Positions 23,140 to 32,652 are shown, counted from the stretch's first letter. The stretch: 57,800 bases of DNA from Prochlorococcus sp. AG-402-K14 (GCA_003216815.1 QCIG01000011.1:1-57800); one strand, 5' to 3'. Notes: generated by a model from the letters alone, not told the origin. Translations and numbers: made by a program.

Positions 23140-23319
23140 ATGTACACTAAATCAAGTGCTTGTGCAGATTTGCACAACTATTTTCTTTTCTGGGATGATG
23201 TTAAATCTCTCACGGGTTCGCCAGGAATGACAATTCGTAGAACAATTAAAAATAAGAAGTTTCCTCCATCTGTTTCCTTGTTTGGGGATAAGGGAAGAGT
23301 TGGTTTGACGAGCAGATAG
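23140..23319 (+). CDS. AlpA-like excisionase/regulator, short or truncated
   Basis: Hand-translated 59 aa frame. Residues about 20-58 match the AlpA/MerR-type winged-helix pattern: DDVKSLTGSPGMTIRRTIKN then KKFPPSVSLFGDKGRVGL, i.e. LTG-x-S-TI-R-I-x-FP-x-V-x-L. Family members regulate integrase genes or act as excisionases of integrative elements. The usual C-terminal W-x-x-x-V-x-x-W segment is absent because a TAG follows at residue 60, so the gene may be decayed. It sits within the segment bounded by the tRNA-Thr repeats, which fits a mobile element. Function in this cell is inferred. Confidence 0.7.
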   Translation: MYTKSSACADLHNYFLFWDDVKSLTGSPGMTIRRTIKNKKFPPSVSLFGDKGRVGLTSR

Positions 23320-23455
23320 TTGTCTCTGGAATACATTAGTTCAGAATCAGTGATGTATACCCATTAAATATTTTCTATCAAAAGAATCAATTTATGACTT
23401 ATTTTCAAGAGAAAATAGTATTATAAAACTAGCAAAAATCTTGAAAGTTTTAAAG

Positions 23456-24715
23456 ATGAAAGGTTTTGGAGAGAAGTATAAATCCAAAAAGAAAAGCAAT
23501 AAGGAGACTAAGTTCTTTAAAGAAAAATTAATGAAACAGGCATACAATTTGCATGTACAAGGTGATATCTCAGAAGCAACAAAATATTATAAACAGATAA
23601 TAAGTCAAGGGTGCAATGAACCAGGCGTTTTTTCTAACTATGGAACAATTTTAAGAGATCTTGGTAAGTTGAAAGAAGCAGAATTTGTATATAGAAAAGC
23701 AATTGAATTTAAACCTGATTACGCAGAAGCGTATTACAACCTGGGCATCATATTGCACGATATTGGCAAGTTGAAAGAAGCAGAATTTGTATATAGAAAA
23801 GCAATTGAATTGAAACCTGATTTGGTAATGTCATATTTAAACCTGGGAAGAACTTTGAGAGATCTCGGTAACTTGAAAGAAGCAGAATTTTATACTCGTA
23901 AGGCAATAGAAATGAAATCTGATTATGCAGATGCTGCTTGGAATTTAGTTGGATTAGCAAATACTATTGAGGAAGCAATAGAAAGGATTAATCTATGCTT
24001 AAATATGGATGAGAATTATTTAAAGGCAAAACTTACTCTAAGTGCTCTAAAATTATATCAAGGTGATCAAACATTATTTGAACATTTAATGAAATCTCCT
24101 CACAAAGACCATCATTTTATGCGTTCTTTTAAATGGGTTTCAACATTACCTAAACAACCAAAATTGTTTTTTCATAGATGTGGTTTTTTTGACAGTATTA
24201 TTAACCAAAGTAAAAAAGATCGCCCTTTCTATGAGTTTGGCGTTTGGAGAGGAGAATCCTTTAAGTATCTAATTAATACTTTCAAAAAAGGTTATGGATT
24301 TGATACTTTTGAGGGACTACCAGAAGATTGGCATAATGAGAAAAAAGGATCCTATTCGGCAGATGGGATCATTCCTAAAATTGATGGTGGAACATTTATA
24401 GCAGGTAAATTTGAAGAAACACTTCCAATTTTTTATTCGAAACCTAGACCAATCGCATCACTGATTAATTTTGATGCTGATCTATATTCTTCTACTCTGT
24501 GTGCTTTAAATTATTCAAAAACTGTAATAGATAAGGATACAATTTTAATATTTGATGAGTTTATTAATAGTAAAAATTGGGAGCAAGATGAATATAAAGC
24601 ACTCAATGAATTTTGCTCTAATAATAATTTCACTTATGAAGTTTTGGCAATCTCTTATTTTACAAAGCAAGTTGCAGTGAAATTAATAGGAGTAGAACCA
24701 AATCAAGATTCATAG
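23456..24715 (+). CDS. TPR protein fused to a TylF/macrocin-type O-methyltransferase domain
   Basis: The N-terminal half (residues about 20-170) has four TPR units with the 34-residue period and motifs such as YYNLGIILHDIGKLKEAEF. The C-terminal half has the TylF-like SAM methyltransferase motifs FYEFGVWRGESFKYL, GFDTFEGLPEDW and the metal-site-like FDADLYSST and IFDEFIN. Such fusions often lie in surface-polysaccharide or glycan gene sets; the substrate is unknown. A TTG start 15 bases upstream is possible. This is the only sizeable gene in the tRNA-Thr-flanked segment and is the likely cargo. Confidence 0.88.
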   Translation: MKGFGEKYKSKKKSNKETKFFKEKLMKQAYNLHVQGDISEATKYYKQIISQGCNEPGVFSNYGTILRDLGKLKEAEFVYRKAIEFKPDYAEAYYNLGIILHDIGKLKEAEFVYRKAIELKPDLVMSYLNLGRTLRDLGNLKEAEFYTRKAIEMKSDYADAAWNLVGLANTIEEAIERINLCLNMDENYLKAKLTLSALKLYQGDQTLFEHLMKSPHKDHHFMRSFKWVSTLPKQPKLFFHRCGFFDSIINQSKKDRPFYEFGVWRGESFKYLINTFKKGYGFDTFEGLPEDWHNEKKGSYSADGIIPKIDGGTFIAGKFEETLPIFYSKPRPIASLINFDADLYSSTLCALNYSKTVIDKDTILIFDEFINSKNWEQDEYKALNEFCSNNNFTYEVLAISYFTKQVAVKLIGVEPNQDS

Positions 24716-25196
24716 CACTCTATTCGATATTAATAGGGGATATGTCATTTACGCTAAGGAGTCACCTCAACCCACCTGAATAGAGAGCAAGTTTCACCTT
24801 TTGTACGCTTTCGAAAAGTTAGTAAGAATTAATATTTATTAGTTTTCAAGGGATTTTCTTTTTACTCTCTTTGCTATTAAGACAAAAGATAATGCTCCTT
24901 AGATAAGTACAATATCAATCAACAAGTGATTATTAATATCCGTAATGTTGTGAAAATACTCTGGTGTTTTTGCTCCTGGTTGTATTTATTTTACTATGCA
25001 AAAAAATTCTTTGGATTCAACGCACTTCCGTAGGTATGGAGTGAAGTACTAAAAGGGGGCGACAAAAATCTCACCTCCTTCTTTTATTTAAAATTGTTAG
25101 AAATCGGGAACATTTGTTTTTGATTTTTTGGGATATGCTGATGGTTCCTAATTGTTCCTTTTGATCTATCGACGGGAGAATCCTTTTATTTGCAAG
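24716..25196. other. Gene-free tail of the accessory segment
   Basis: About 480 bases with no supported gene. No recombinase remnant could be read on either strand. Paired GTTCC repeats (25144-25148 and 25154-25158) lie near the right end, mirror-oriented to a GGAAC pair near the left end (22966-22970 and 22977-22981). Confidence 0.5.
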
Positions 25197-25268
25197 CATT
25201 GGCATTAAAAAAGAGACCTCTTGCGGTCTCTTGACTGCGGTTGAATCTCTTTGATGTCCCTCCGACGA

Positions 25269-25280
<12 letters not shown>
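25197..25280 (-). repeat. Right boundary: tRNA-Thr 3' end and terminator (intact copy)
   Basis: Counterpart of the repeat at 22809-22891. It contains the 22-base shared sequence, the terminator hairpin AAGAGACC (25211-25218)/GGTCTCTT (25225-25232) with an A-run that gives a U-tail on the minus strand, and TGCCCTCGTCGG at 25269-25280, which is part of the intact tRNA-Thr gene. Confidence 0.8.
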
Positions 25281-25340
<60 letters not shown>

Positions 25341-25351
25341 TTGTGGAAAGA

Positions 25352-25433
25352 TGGGCCGGGTTGGATTTGAACCAACGTAGGCGTAGCCAGCGGATTTACA
25401 GTCCGCCCCCATTAACCACTCGGGCACCGACCC
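25352..25433 (-). tRNA. tRNA-Tyr (anticodon GTA)
   Basis: An 82-base class II tRNA with a long variable arm: acceptor GGGTCGG/CCGGCCC (one G-T pair), anticodon loop with GTA, T loop TTCAAAT. It lies 11 bases upstream of tRNA-Thr(GGT) on the same strand, so both are probably one transcript. Confidence 0.96.
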
Positions 25434-25541
25434 GATCCACTCAATGACATTAACAGTAAAGGGTGCCACTTTTCTGGATTTTGTTGGTCCTTTTAGGAGG
25501 AAATAGATACGATCATTACAGATATTTAATTTGATAGGCAT

Positions 25542-25979
25542 ATGGATCTTTTGTTAATTAATGGACCTAATTTGAATCTTGTTGGTAAAAGGGAGCCGTC
25601 AATATATGGCTCCAAAACCTTAAAGGACATACAAGAAGAATTAGTGATTTTAGCTAGTGAAATTCATGCAAAGCTCAAATTCTTTCAGAGTAATTCAGAG
25701 GGCGAAATGATTGATTGCATTCAAAAAAGTGTTGGTTCGATTGACGGGATTTTAATTAATGCAGGTGCTTATACTCATACATCAATTGCTCTTAGAGATG
25801 CTTTGTTAGGAGTTGCTATTCCTTATGTGGAAGTACATTTAAGTAATATTTATTCTAGAGAAGAATTTCGCCATAAATCATTCCTTTCTGATAAAGCAGT
25901 GGGTTTGGTTTGCGGGTTTGGGCCAATTAGTTATGAACTTGCCTTACGCGGAATGGTTTCTTATTTAAAGCTAGTCTGA
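25542..25979 (+). CDS. aroQ: 3-dehydroquinate dehydratase, type II
   Basis: Third step of the shikimate pathway: 3-dehydroquinate to 3-dehydroshikimate. The 145 aa product has the catalytic-Tyr region [18 protein letters not shown] at the N-terminus, [13 protein letters not shown] near residue 49, [16 protein letters not shown] near residue 74 and [17 protein letters not shown] near residue 98. Length and motifs are typical for the dodecameric type II enzyme. miaE follows after 8 bases. Confidence 0.96.
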   Translation: MDLLLINGPNLNLVGKREPSIYGSKTLKDIQEELVILASEIHAKLKFFQSNSEGEMIDCIQKSVGSIDGILINAGAYTHTSIALRDALLGVAIPYVEVHLSNIYSREEFRHKSFLSDKAVGLVCGFGPISYELALRGMVSYLKLV

Positions 25980-25987
25980 AGAACCAT

Positions 25988-26602
25988 ATGGATAATTCAT
26001 ACTCTCAAGTTGTTGCTCAACCAAAGATTCGCTGGCTAATAAATAAAACAAGTGAAGATTGGATTAACCTTGCAATTTCTAATCCAAAAGAAATACTTTT
26101 AGACCATGCACATTGTGAACGAAAGGCCGCCGGAGTAGCGCTTCAACTAATGTTTCGCTATGTAAGTGAACCTGGCCTTTCAGAGGTCTTAAGCCCCTTA
26201 GCAAGAGAGGAACTTGAACATTTTGAGAGGGTTTTGTCTATTTTGAATGCACGTGGACATAAACTTCAAAAATTAGCTTCGCCTCCTTATGGATCAATTT
26301 TGGCTAAAAATATTTGTAAAGATGAACCAAGACGAATGTTGGATAGCTTTTTAGTTGCAGGACTTATTGAGGCAAGAAGTCATGAGCGAATGAGATTATT
26401 GTCGGTACACTCTCCTGATGTTGAGCTTCGCAATTTATACGCCGACTTGTTAAAAAGTGAGGCTAGGCATTTTGGAATTTATTGGAAGTTGGCCGATGAA
26501 CGTTTTGATAGAAATACTATAACAACAAGATTAGAAGCATTAGCTAGAGTTGAATCTGATGCTTTATTGGAAATGCATCCTGAAGCAAGGATGCATAGTT
26601 GA
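25988..26602 (+). CDS. miaE: tRNA-(ms2io6A)-hydroxylase, MiaE-like
   Basis: Ferritin-like diiron monooxygenase that hydroxylates the isopentenyl group of ms2i6A37 in tRNAs. Carboxylate and His ligands of the diiron centre fit LLDHAHCERKAAG near residue 35, REELEHFERVL near residue 77, GLIEARSHERMR near residue 124 and SEARHFGIYW near residue 155. The length of 204 aa is normal. It is tightly spaced behind aroQ and ahead of cobI, a probable operon. Confidence 0.92.
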   Translation: MDNSYSQVVAQPKIRWLINKTSEDWINLAISNPKEILLDHAHCERKAAGVALQLMFRYVSEPGLSEVLSPLAREELEHFERVLSILNARGHKLQKLASPPYGSILAKNICKDEPRRMLDSFLVAGLIEARSHERMRLLSVHSPDVELRNLYADLLKSEARHFGIYWKLADERFDRNTITTRLEALARVESDALLEMHPEARMHS

Positions 26603-26635
26603 TTTTTTTTGATTAGGCCGAAGTTACCAAATTAA

Positions 26636-27364
26636 ATGAAATCTTTGACTATTACTGGCGTAGGTCCAGGAGATCCATCTTTGTTAACTTTGGCAGCAGT
26701 TGAAGCCATTCAAGAATCAACAGTTGTTTCTTATCCTGTCTCTATTAGTGGAGGAGAGAGCCTTGCTGAACAAATTGCTTCAAAATGGATAACTAAAGAT
26801 AAAAAGAAATTGCCATTGTTTTTCCCTATGGTTGAGGATAGAAATATTTTAAAAAGCGCTTGGAGAATTGCTGGTAATGAATTAATTAAGATGGTTGAGA
26901 AAGGTGAAAGAGTCGTTTTCCTTTCTCAAGGAGACATCTCACTCTTTTCCACAGGTTCATATCTTTCGAAGGAATTAGAAAAATATCATCCAGATTGTGT
27001 AGTTAACTTAATTCCAGGTGTTACATCTTTTTCTGCTGCTGCTGCTAAAAGTAGATTGCCAATTGCTTTTCAAGAAGAGCAATTGCTTATAATGCCTGTG
27101 CCAGACTCGCCTGAGCAACTAAAGGTTATTTTAACTGAAGCAGCTTTAAAAAAAAGGGTAGTTGTTTTGCTTAAGCTTGGTAGAAAGTGGACGTGGGTCC
27201 AACCTTTGCTTAAAGAACTTAAACTACTAGAACGTTCTATCTTCGCTGAAAGGGTAGGCTGTTCAGGCGAACAAATTGTGAGTGCATCTGATTTATCCTC
27301 TGAAAGTAGGCCATACTTTTCTTTACTATTGATTCGACAAAATTGGCCTTTGATAATGCCGTAA
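26636..27364 (+). CDS. cobI: Precorrin-2 C20-methyltransferase
   Basis: SAM-dependent tetrapyrrole methyltransferase of the cobalamin (pseudocobalamin in marine picocyanobacteria) pathway, adding the C20 methyl group. N-terminal GVGPGDPSLLTLAAVEAI is the family signature; GERVVFLSQGDISLFSTGSY and LIPGVTSFSAAAAKSRLP are the usual second and third motifs. The 242 aa length fits CobI/CbiL. The 3' end is 4 bases from the convergent dus gene. Confidence 0.92.
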   Translation: MKSLTITGVGPGDPSLLTLAAVEAIQESTVVSYPVSISGGESLAEQIASKWITKDKKKLPLFFPMVEDRNILKSAWRIAGNELIKMVEKGERVVFLSQGDISLFSTGSYLSKELEKYHPDCVVNLIPGVTSFSAAAAKSRLPIAFQEEQLLIMPVPDSPEQLKVILTEAALKKRVVVLLKLGRKWTWVQPLLKELKLLERSIFAERVGCSGEQIVSASDLSSESRPYFSLLLIRQNWPLIMP

Positions 27365-27368
27365 TTCC

Positions 27369-28361
27369 TTAGCTTAATTTAGTAAGTTCTTCTTCGAGTA
27401 ATTTTATTGCGTCCTTTGGAGTATTTGCTCTAACTAATTTATGTCTAAGTGCAGAGGAACCTTGAAAACCTCTACAAGTCCAGTTCATATGTTTTCTAGC
27501 AATTAATAGTCCATGACTTCCTTTTTTTGAAACAAGTAACTTGAGGTGCTCCAAAGACAAACTAACTTTCATTTTGGCGTCAGGTGTTATGAAAACTTTT
27601 TGATTGTTAATCTCGTCATCAATTTGCCCAACCAGCCATGGCGCACCCATACTTGCCCTCCCTATCATTAAGCCATCTGCATTTGTGATTTCAAGACATT
27701 TAAGAGCATCTTGAGAGTTTTTTATATCACCATTAGCGATGACAGGGATATCTAATGACTGTTTGATTTTTGAAATAGCTTCCCAGTTTGCAATTCCGGA
27801 AAAGCCTTGTTTTTTCGTCCGTCCATGGACAGTTATTAGTTGCGCTCCAGCTTCTTGTAATCCTAGAGCAAAAGAGATTGGATCACTGGTAGTCTCACAC
27901 CATCCTAACCTTATCTTTACTGTTAATGGAATTGATATGGCTTTAGAAACCTTTTTGACAATTGTTTGAGCAAGTTCGGGTTCTTTGAGTAGAGCACTTC
28001 CACCACCTTTTCTAGCAATTTTTTTTACTGGGCAACCCATATTTATATCTACAAGGAAAGCGCCTAATGATTCTGCTTTGATTGCAGCATCAATCATTGA
28101 ATCTGGCCGATGGTCAAAAAGTTGAACACCTATTGGTCCACTTTCTCTTGAAAGCTCAATTACCTTTTCCTCTCCGTGACCCAATTCAAGACTTTTAGCA
28201 TTAACCATTTCGGTAAAAAGTAAAGCTTTTGGAGACCATCTACGGACAAAGTGTCTGAATATTTGATCGCTGACGCCTGCAAGTGGGGACTGAATAATTG
28301 GGCACTCCAAAGACCTAGATGTTCCATTGCCTGATAAGAAAATTGGAGGTAATACTCTCAT
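27369..28361 (-). CDS. dus: tRNA-dihydrouridine synthase
   Basis: FMN-dependent reduction of specific uridines in tRNA D-loops. The family marks are APLAGVSDQ-like residues near the N-terminus (QSPLAGVSDQIFRHF), the catalytic Cys in DINMGCPVKKIARKGGG near residue 110, KIRLGW near residue 150, and VHGRTKKQGFSG near residue 180. The 330 aa length is usual. The subgroup (DusA/B/C) cannot be fixed from sequence here; DusB-like is most probable. Confidence 0.93.
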   Translation of the reverse strand: MRVLPPIFLSGNGTSRSLECPIIQSPLAGVSDQIFRHFVRRWSPKALLFTEMVNAKSLELGHGEEKVIELSRESGPIGVQLFDHRPDSMIDAAIKAESLGAFLVDINMGCPVKKIARKGGGSALLKEPELAQTIVKKVSKAISIPLTVKIRLGWCETTSDPISFALGLQEAGAQLITVHGRTKKQGFSGIANWEAISKIKQSLDIPVIANGDIKNSQDALKCLEITNADGLMIGRASMGAPWLVGQIDDEINNQKVFITPDAKMKVSLSLEHLKLLVSKKGSHGLLIARKHMNWTCRGFQGSSALRHKLVRANTPKDAIKLLEEELTKLS

Positions 28362-28385
28362 CTTCAGACTGATTTTGGGTTTAAT

Positions 28386-28598
28386 TCAGTCATTGCATAT
28401 AAACAAAGTTTCATTAGTCTTGTTGGCTTCTGAAAATAACCGAGCAATGCTGAAGGTGGCCTTTAAGGAAATTGGTACTTGCAATACAGCTATAGAGATT
28501 AAAAGGATTGCCATAAATGATGACTGGTTATTTAATGAATCCCTTTTTTTTAAGGTTAATCTTTTAAGGGATGCCTGATCTTGATTCTTAAACCTCAT
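28386..28598 (-). CDS. Possible small single-helix membrane protein
   Basis: Not recognised. The 70 aa frame has a basic N-terminus, one hydrophobic helix (SFMAILLISIAVLQVPISL, residues about 28-46) and a polar tail. It is co-directional with and 24 bases upstream of dus, so it could be the first gene of that operon. An overlapping plus-strand frame (28327-28578) lacks such features. Coding status is uncertain. Confidence 0.4.
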   Translation of the reverse strand: MRFKNQDQASLKRLTLKKRDSLNNQSSFMAILLISIAVLQVPISLKATFSIARLFSEANKTNETLFICND

Positions 28599-28694
28599 GT
28601 TGGATTCCAACTCTTTGCTAATACTTGTAGTATGAAGAATTAATCTCAATTTTGACCTATAAAGGTTAAATAATCTTATGAAAGGTAGAGAAGA

Positions 28695-30059
28695 TTGGCG
28701 TTACCAATAGTCGCAATCATTGGGCGCCCAAATGTTGGGAAATCGACATTGGTAAATCGCTTATGTCAAAGTAGACAAGCCATTGTTCATGATGAACCAG
28801 GGGTAACTAGAGATCGAACTTATCAAGAAGGATTTTGGAGGGATAGAGATTTTAAAGTCGTAGATACTGGTGGCTTAGTTTTTGATGATGATAGTGAGTT
28901 TCTTCCTGACATAAGAGAGCAAGCAAGTCTTGCTCTTGAAGAAGCTGTGGTTGCATTAGTAATTGTTGATGGCCAGGAAGGAGTGACTACAGCTGATGAA
29001 TCGATCGCCGAATTTTTAAGACCACATTCCTGTCATACAATAGTAGTAGTTAATAAATGTGAGTCTCCTGAGCAAGGGTTGGCAATGGCCGCTGATTTTT
29101 GGAAGCTTGGCCTTGGTGAGCCATACCCAATCTCTGCTATACATGGTGTTGGGACAGGTGATCTCCTGGATCATGTGGTCACTTTGTTCCCCTCTAAAGA
29201 TTTAGATGAGGCTGGTGATACTGAGATTCAATTGGCAATTATTGGGAGACCAAATGTAGGTAAATCAAGTCTTCTTAACTCTATTTGTGGAGAGACTAGA
29301 GCAATTGTTAGTTCGATCAGGGGCACGACTCGAGATGCTATTGATACTCGAATAACTCATCAGGGTAAGCAATGGAAATTAGTCGATACTGCGGGAATTC
29401 GTAGACGTAGAAGCGTTAATTATGGGCCAGAGTTCTTTGGTATTAATCGTAGCTTTAAGGCAATAGAAAGAAGTGACGTTTGTGTTTTGGTTATAGATGC
29501 TTTAGATGGGGTGACAGAACAAGATCAAAGGCTCGCAGGTAGAATTGAGCAGGAAGGCAGAGCATGTTTAATAGTTGTCAATAAATGGGATGCTGTAGAA
29601 AAAGATAGTCATACAATGTCTGCAATGGGAAAAGATATTCGCTCAAAACTATATTTTCTTGATTGGGCTGAAATGATATTTACCTCAGCGCTGACAGGTC
29701 AAAGAGTAGAAGGTATTTTTGCTTTAGCAACTTTGGCAGTTGATCAGAATAGAAGAAGGGTTAGTACATCAGTTGTTAATGAAGTACTTGCTGAAGCCTT
29801 AAAATGGAGAAGTCCTCCTACCACGAGAGGGGGAAAACAAGGGCGCCTTTATTACGGTACTCAAGTAGCTATTAATCCTCCAAGCTTTACTCTTTTTGTA
29901 AATGAACCTAAATTGTTTGGTGAAACATATCGTAGATATATGGAGAGGCAAATTAGAGAGGGCCTAGGCTTTGATGGAACTCCTATTAAATTATTTTGGA
30001 GAGGGAAGCAGCAACGTGAGGTTGAAAAAGATTTGGCACGCCAGCAGAAAGATTCTTGA
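28695..30059 (+). CDS. der: Ribosome assembly GTPase Der (EngA)
   Basis: Essential double-GTPase for 50S subunit maturation. Two complete G domains are visible: [14 protein letters not shown] and NKCE in the first; GRPNVGKSS near residue 182, DTAGI and NKWD near residue 300 in the second, followed by the KH-like C-terminal domain. A TTG start (28695) precedes the conserved [13 protein letters not shown]. The 454 aa length is standard. It starts a plus-strand run through ecfT, pipX, pipY, sepF and proC. Confidence 0.97.
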   Translation: MALPIVAIIGRPNVGKSTLVNRLCQSRQAIVHDEPGVTRDRTYQEGFWRDRDFKVVDTGGLVFDDDSEFLPDIREQASLALEEAVVALVIVDGQEGVTTADESIAEFLRPHSCHTIVVVNKCESPEQGLAMAADFWKLGLGEPYPISAIHGVGTGDLLDHVVTLFPSKDLDEAGDTEIQLAIIGRPNVGKSSLLNSICGETRAIVSSIRGTTRDAIDTRITHQGKQWKLVDTAGIRRRRSVNYGPEFFGINRSFKAIERSDVCVLVIDALDGVTEQDQRLAGRIEQEGRACLIVVNKWDAVEKDSHTMSAMGKDIRSKLYFLDWAEMIFTSALTGQRVEGIFALATLAVDQNRRRVSTSVVNEVLAEALKWRSPPTTRGGKQGRLYYGTQVAINPPSFTLFVNEPKLFGETYRRYMERQIREGLGFDGTPIKLFWRGKQQREVEKDLARQQKDS

Positions 30060-30073
30060 AATAGTAATTATTT

Positions 30074-30988
30074 ATGGACTGGATAAAAAATATCCCAATA
30101 GGTCAATATGTCTCTGGTAAATCTAGCTGGCTTCGAGTTATTGATCCTCGAATTAAACTCTCTTGGATTCTTTTGTTTTTGTTAACGCCAATATTGTCAA
30201 ATTCCATATGGAGAATTTCAACAGCTTGTGTTCTTCTATTGATTACATTTTTTAGTTTTTTACCTCTACGTATTTGGTGGCGATCTTTAGTATTTTTATT
30301 TGTGCTGTGTTTGATTATTGGATTGTTATCGATTGTATTACCTGCAAGTGAAATAACAAGTGAGTTAACTATTAGATCACCTGATGAAATTCCTGGAGCA
30401 CTAGTTTTAAGTCGATCATGGGAGGTTTTCAGGCTGGGGCCATTTAATTTAGGAGGAATTTCATTAGGCCCTTTGATAGTCGATCGTCGCTCTGCAGAAT
30501 TAGGTATTAAAACTTCGACTTTGATTTTTACAGTTATTCACAGTGTGAATTTGATGTTAATTACAACTCCTCCTGAAGATCTCGTGTGGGCAATAAGGTG
30601 GTTTTTTGCTCCTTTAACTCTATTGGGATTTCCCTTGGAAAAATTGTCATTTCAACTCCTTTTGGCATTAAGATTTTTACCATTAGTTCAAGAAGAGCTC
30701 CAAAATCTCTTTAGATCAATTGGTGTTCGAGCCATCAATTTTAGAAAATTAGGACTGAAAACCACATTAGGTTTGTTTATCTCTCTAGGGGAAAGATTGT
30801 TTTCCAATATTTTGCTGCGGGCAGAACAGGGAGCAGATTCTTTAATGTTAAGAGAGGGGCTTTGGTTCTCATCGGATAAACTACGACCCTTGATTGTTAT
30901 TAATTCTAGATATTTGTGGATTAATTTAGGTTCAATTCTTTTGCTTTTGATAGCTATTATCTTGCGTTGTCTGTATGGTACGTCTTAA
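30074..30988 (+). CDS. ecfT: Energy-coupling factor transporter T component (CbiQ family)
   Basis: Membrane scaffold of ECF-type vitamin or metal importers that couples ATPases to substrate-binding S components. The 304 aa product has hydrophobic helices after an N-terminal SSWLRVIDPRIKLSWILL, and the cytoplasmic coupling helix with LALRFLPLVQEELQNLF and RAEQGADSLMLR near residues 205 and 255. The substrate is unknown, because no S component is nearby. It is 14 bases after der and 16 before pipX. Confidence 0.88.
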   Translation: MDWIKNIPIGQYVSGKSSWLRVIDPRIKLSWILLFLLTPILSNSIWRISTACVLLLITFFSFLPLRIWWRSLVFLFVLCLIIGLLSIVLPASEITSELTIRSPDEIPGALVLSRSWEVFRLGPFNLGGISLGPLIVDRRSAELGIKTSTLIFTVIHSVNLMLITTPPEDLVWAIRWFFAPLTLLGFPLEKLSFQLLLALRFLPLVQEELQNLFRSIGVRAINFRKLGLKTTLGLFISLGERLFSNILLRAEQGADSLMLREGLWFSSDKLRPLIVINSRYLWINLGSILLLLIAIILRCLYGTS

Positions 30989-31004
30989 TTAAAGAAATTA
31001 AGAT

Positions 31005-31271
31005 TTGACCGCTGAGCGCTATCTAAATCATCCAACTTTTGGGATGCTATATCTAGTTTCTCCAGCAAGTAATGGTAGAGACGTATATGCAACTTTGTAT
31101 GCACAGAAGATTTTCTTTTTAGTTACTTTGCAGCCACGGGGTGCAGGGTTTGAAGTTATTCCATACATGGATGCTCGCCATTATGCAGAAATGCATTTAT
31201 CTAAATGTAAGAGAGAGAAATCTTCGGATTTGGCCGTTTGGCAGGAATTATTTAATCAAACTTTTATTTAG
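31005..31271 (+). CDS. pipX: PII-interacting protein PipX
   Basis: Small cyanobacterial regulator that swaps between the signalling protein PII and the nitrogen regulator NtcA, coactivating NtcA under nitrogen limitation. The 88 aa sequence shows the PipX pattern ERYLNHPTFGMLYLV at the start, ATLYAQKIFFLVTLQPRG near residue 30 (Tudor-like domain) and two C-terminal helices. The TTG start gives the standard N-terminus. pipY follows after 7 bases, the classic pipX-pipY pair. Confidence 0.95.
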   Translation: MTAERYLNHPTFGMLYLVSPASNGRDVYATLYAQKIFFLVTLQPRGAGFEVIPYMDARHYAEMHLSKCKREKSSDLAVWQELFNQTFI

Positions 31272-31278
31272 TTAGATT

Positions 31279-31920
31279 TTGATTCTCTTTAATGAATTTA
31301 AGAACTTAAAAGATTCATTACCTTTAGGGGTGAGTTTACTTGCAGTCAGCAAGGGGCATCATCAAGAGTCTATACGTAAATTTTTTGGCTATGGCCAGTT
31401 GGATTTTGGAGAAAGTCGTTTACAAGAGGCTATTCCAAAAATAAATGACCTTAATGATTTAACTCAACTTCGATGGCATTTCGTTGGCACATTGCAGAAA
31501 AATAAAGTTAGAGGAGTTGTTAGGGAATTTGATTTTATTCATTCGGTTGATTCTTTATCTTTAATTGAGAGAATCTCTAGAATTTCCCAAGAGGAACAAA
31601 AAACTCCGAATATATTCTTACAAGTAAAATTGACAGAGGACCCCAAAAAAGGGGGATTTATCAAGCAAGATCTTTTGAAAAGTTGGCCCCAGATCGTTTC
31701 TCTTAAGAACATTAATTTAATTGGCCTCATGACAATTCCACCAATAGCTTTTAATTCGAATCAAAAAAAAGATTTGTTTTGTGAGTGTAGAAATCTTGCA
31801 AACTATTTAGGATTAAAGGATTGTTCAATGGGGATGAGTAACGATTGGCTAGAAGCTGTAGAAGAGGGTTCTACATGGTTACGTTTAGGCTCTCTTCTGT
31901 TTGGGAAACGTCAGACTTAG
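31279..31920 (+). CDS. pipY: PLP homeostasis protein PipY (YggS/COG0325 family)
   Basis: Pyridoxal-phosphate-binding protein that buffers PLP and affects amino acid and keto acid pools. The PLP Lys lies in LLAVSKGHHQE near residue 24; GESRLQEA, WHFVGTLQKNKVR and IHSVDS follow in the family order, and the phosphate-binding SMGMSNDW is near residue 180. The 213 aa length is typical. A TTG start is used. Linked to pipX in function and position. Confidence 0.95.
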   Translation: MILFNEFKNLKDSLPLGVSLLAVSKGHHQESIRKFFGYGQLDFGESRLQEAIPKINDLNDLTQLRWHFVGTLQKNKVRGVVREFDFIHSVDSLSLIERISRISQEEQKTPNIFLQVKLTEDPKKGGFIKQDLLKSWPQIVSLKNINLIGLMTIPPIAFNSNQKKDLFCECRNLANYLGLKDCSMGMSNDWLEAVEEGSTWLRLGSLLFGKRQT

Positions 31921-32076
31921 GTAAATACTCGAAGATATGAAAAAACTAATAAAAAAGCTTGCTCCTTGAGATAAGGAACGTTATTTAAGTATATGGTTCA
32001 TTCTTCATTTTGTTGAAGATGTATCGCTTGTTGGTTTATCCAACTTTTTAACAAATCATCCCGAGAGGATTAACTG

Positions 32077-32652
32077 GTGTCGCTTATTTCCCGTCTTCGT
32101 GCTGTTGTCGCTGGTGATGACTTCTTAGATAGTGATTTTGATGAGCTCGATTACGAAACAAGCGATGACTTTGAAAATTTCAATAGAGCCACTAAAGGAG
32201 GAAATGGAGAAATGGCAACAATCTCTAACTCCAATCCTTTTGATGGCAGGAATGGCTTCCCTTCCTCAAATGTCATTGGTATGCCTGGAATTTCAACAAA
32301 TGATTCTGAAGTAAGTTTAATGGAGCCCCGAAGTTTTGATGAAATGCCACGAGTGATTCAGGCTTTGCGTGAGCGTAAAACTGTTATTTTGAATCTCACA
32401 ATGATGGAACCTGATCAGGCCCAAAGAGCTGTTGATTTTGTCGCAGGCGGAACTTTTGCAATCGATGGACATCAGGAAAGAGTTGGAGAAAGTATTTTCC
32501 TTTTTGCGCCTTCTTGCGTAACTGTAACTAACTCTTTTCAGGAGGAAGTTTCTCCTTCAAGCATGACCAGTAAAGCAACAGATTTAATTCCTAAGGAGTC
32601 ATCTCCTGCTCCAGAGCCTGCATGGGGGGAGACAGTAGCTTCAGCTCTTTGA
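32077..32652 (+). CDS. sepF: Cell division protein SepF (Cdv2)
   Basis: Membrane-anchoring partner of FtsZ in cyanobacteria. The N-terminal [13 protein letters not shown] is the amphipathic membrane-binding helix, followed by an acidic linker (about residues 15-85), then the globular SepF domain with [20 protein letters not shown] and the [13 protein letters not shown] end. The GTG start at 32077 has a nearby GAGAGGA ribosome binding site. A 425-base-free interval is not present; it follows pipY by 156 bases and precedes proC by 13. Confidence 0.95.
   Translation: MSLISRLRAVVAGDDFLDSDFDELDYETSDDFENFNRATKGGNGEMATISNSNPFDGRNGFPSSNVIGMPGISTNDSEVSLMEPRSFDEMPRVIQALRERKTVILNLTMMEPDQAQRAVDFVAGGTFAIDGHQERVGESIFLFAPSCVTVTNSFQEEVSPSSMTSKATDLIPKESSPAPEPAWGETVASAL

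Noticed and set aside
28327-28578. 83 aa plus-strand frame opposite the small gene before dus
   Set aside because: It overlaps the dus start and lacks a membrane or domain pattern; the minus-strand frame is more coherent.
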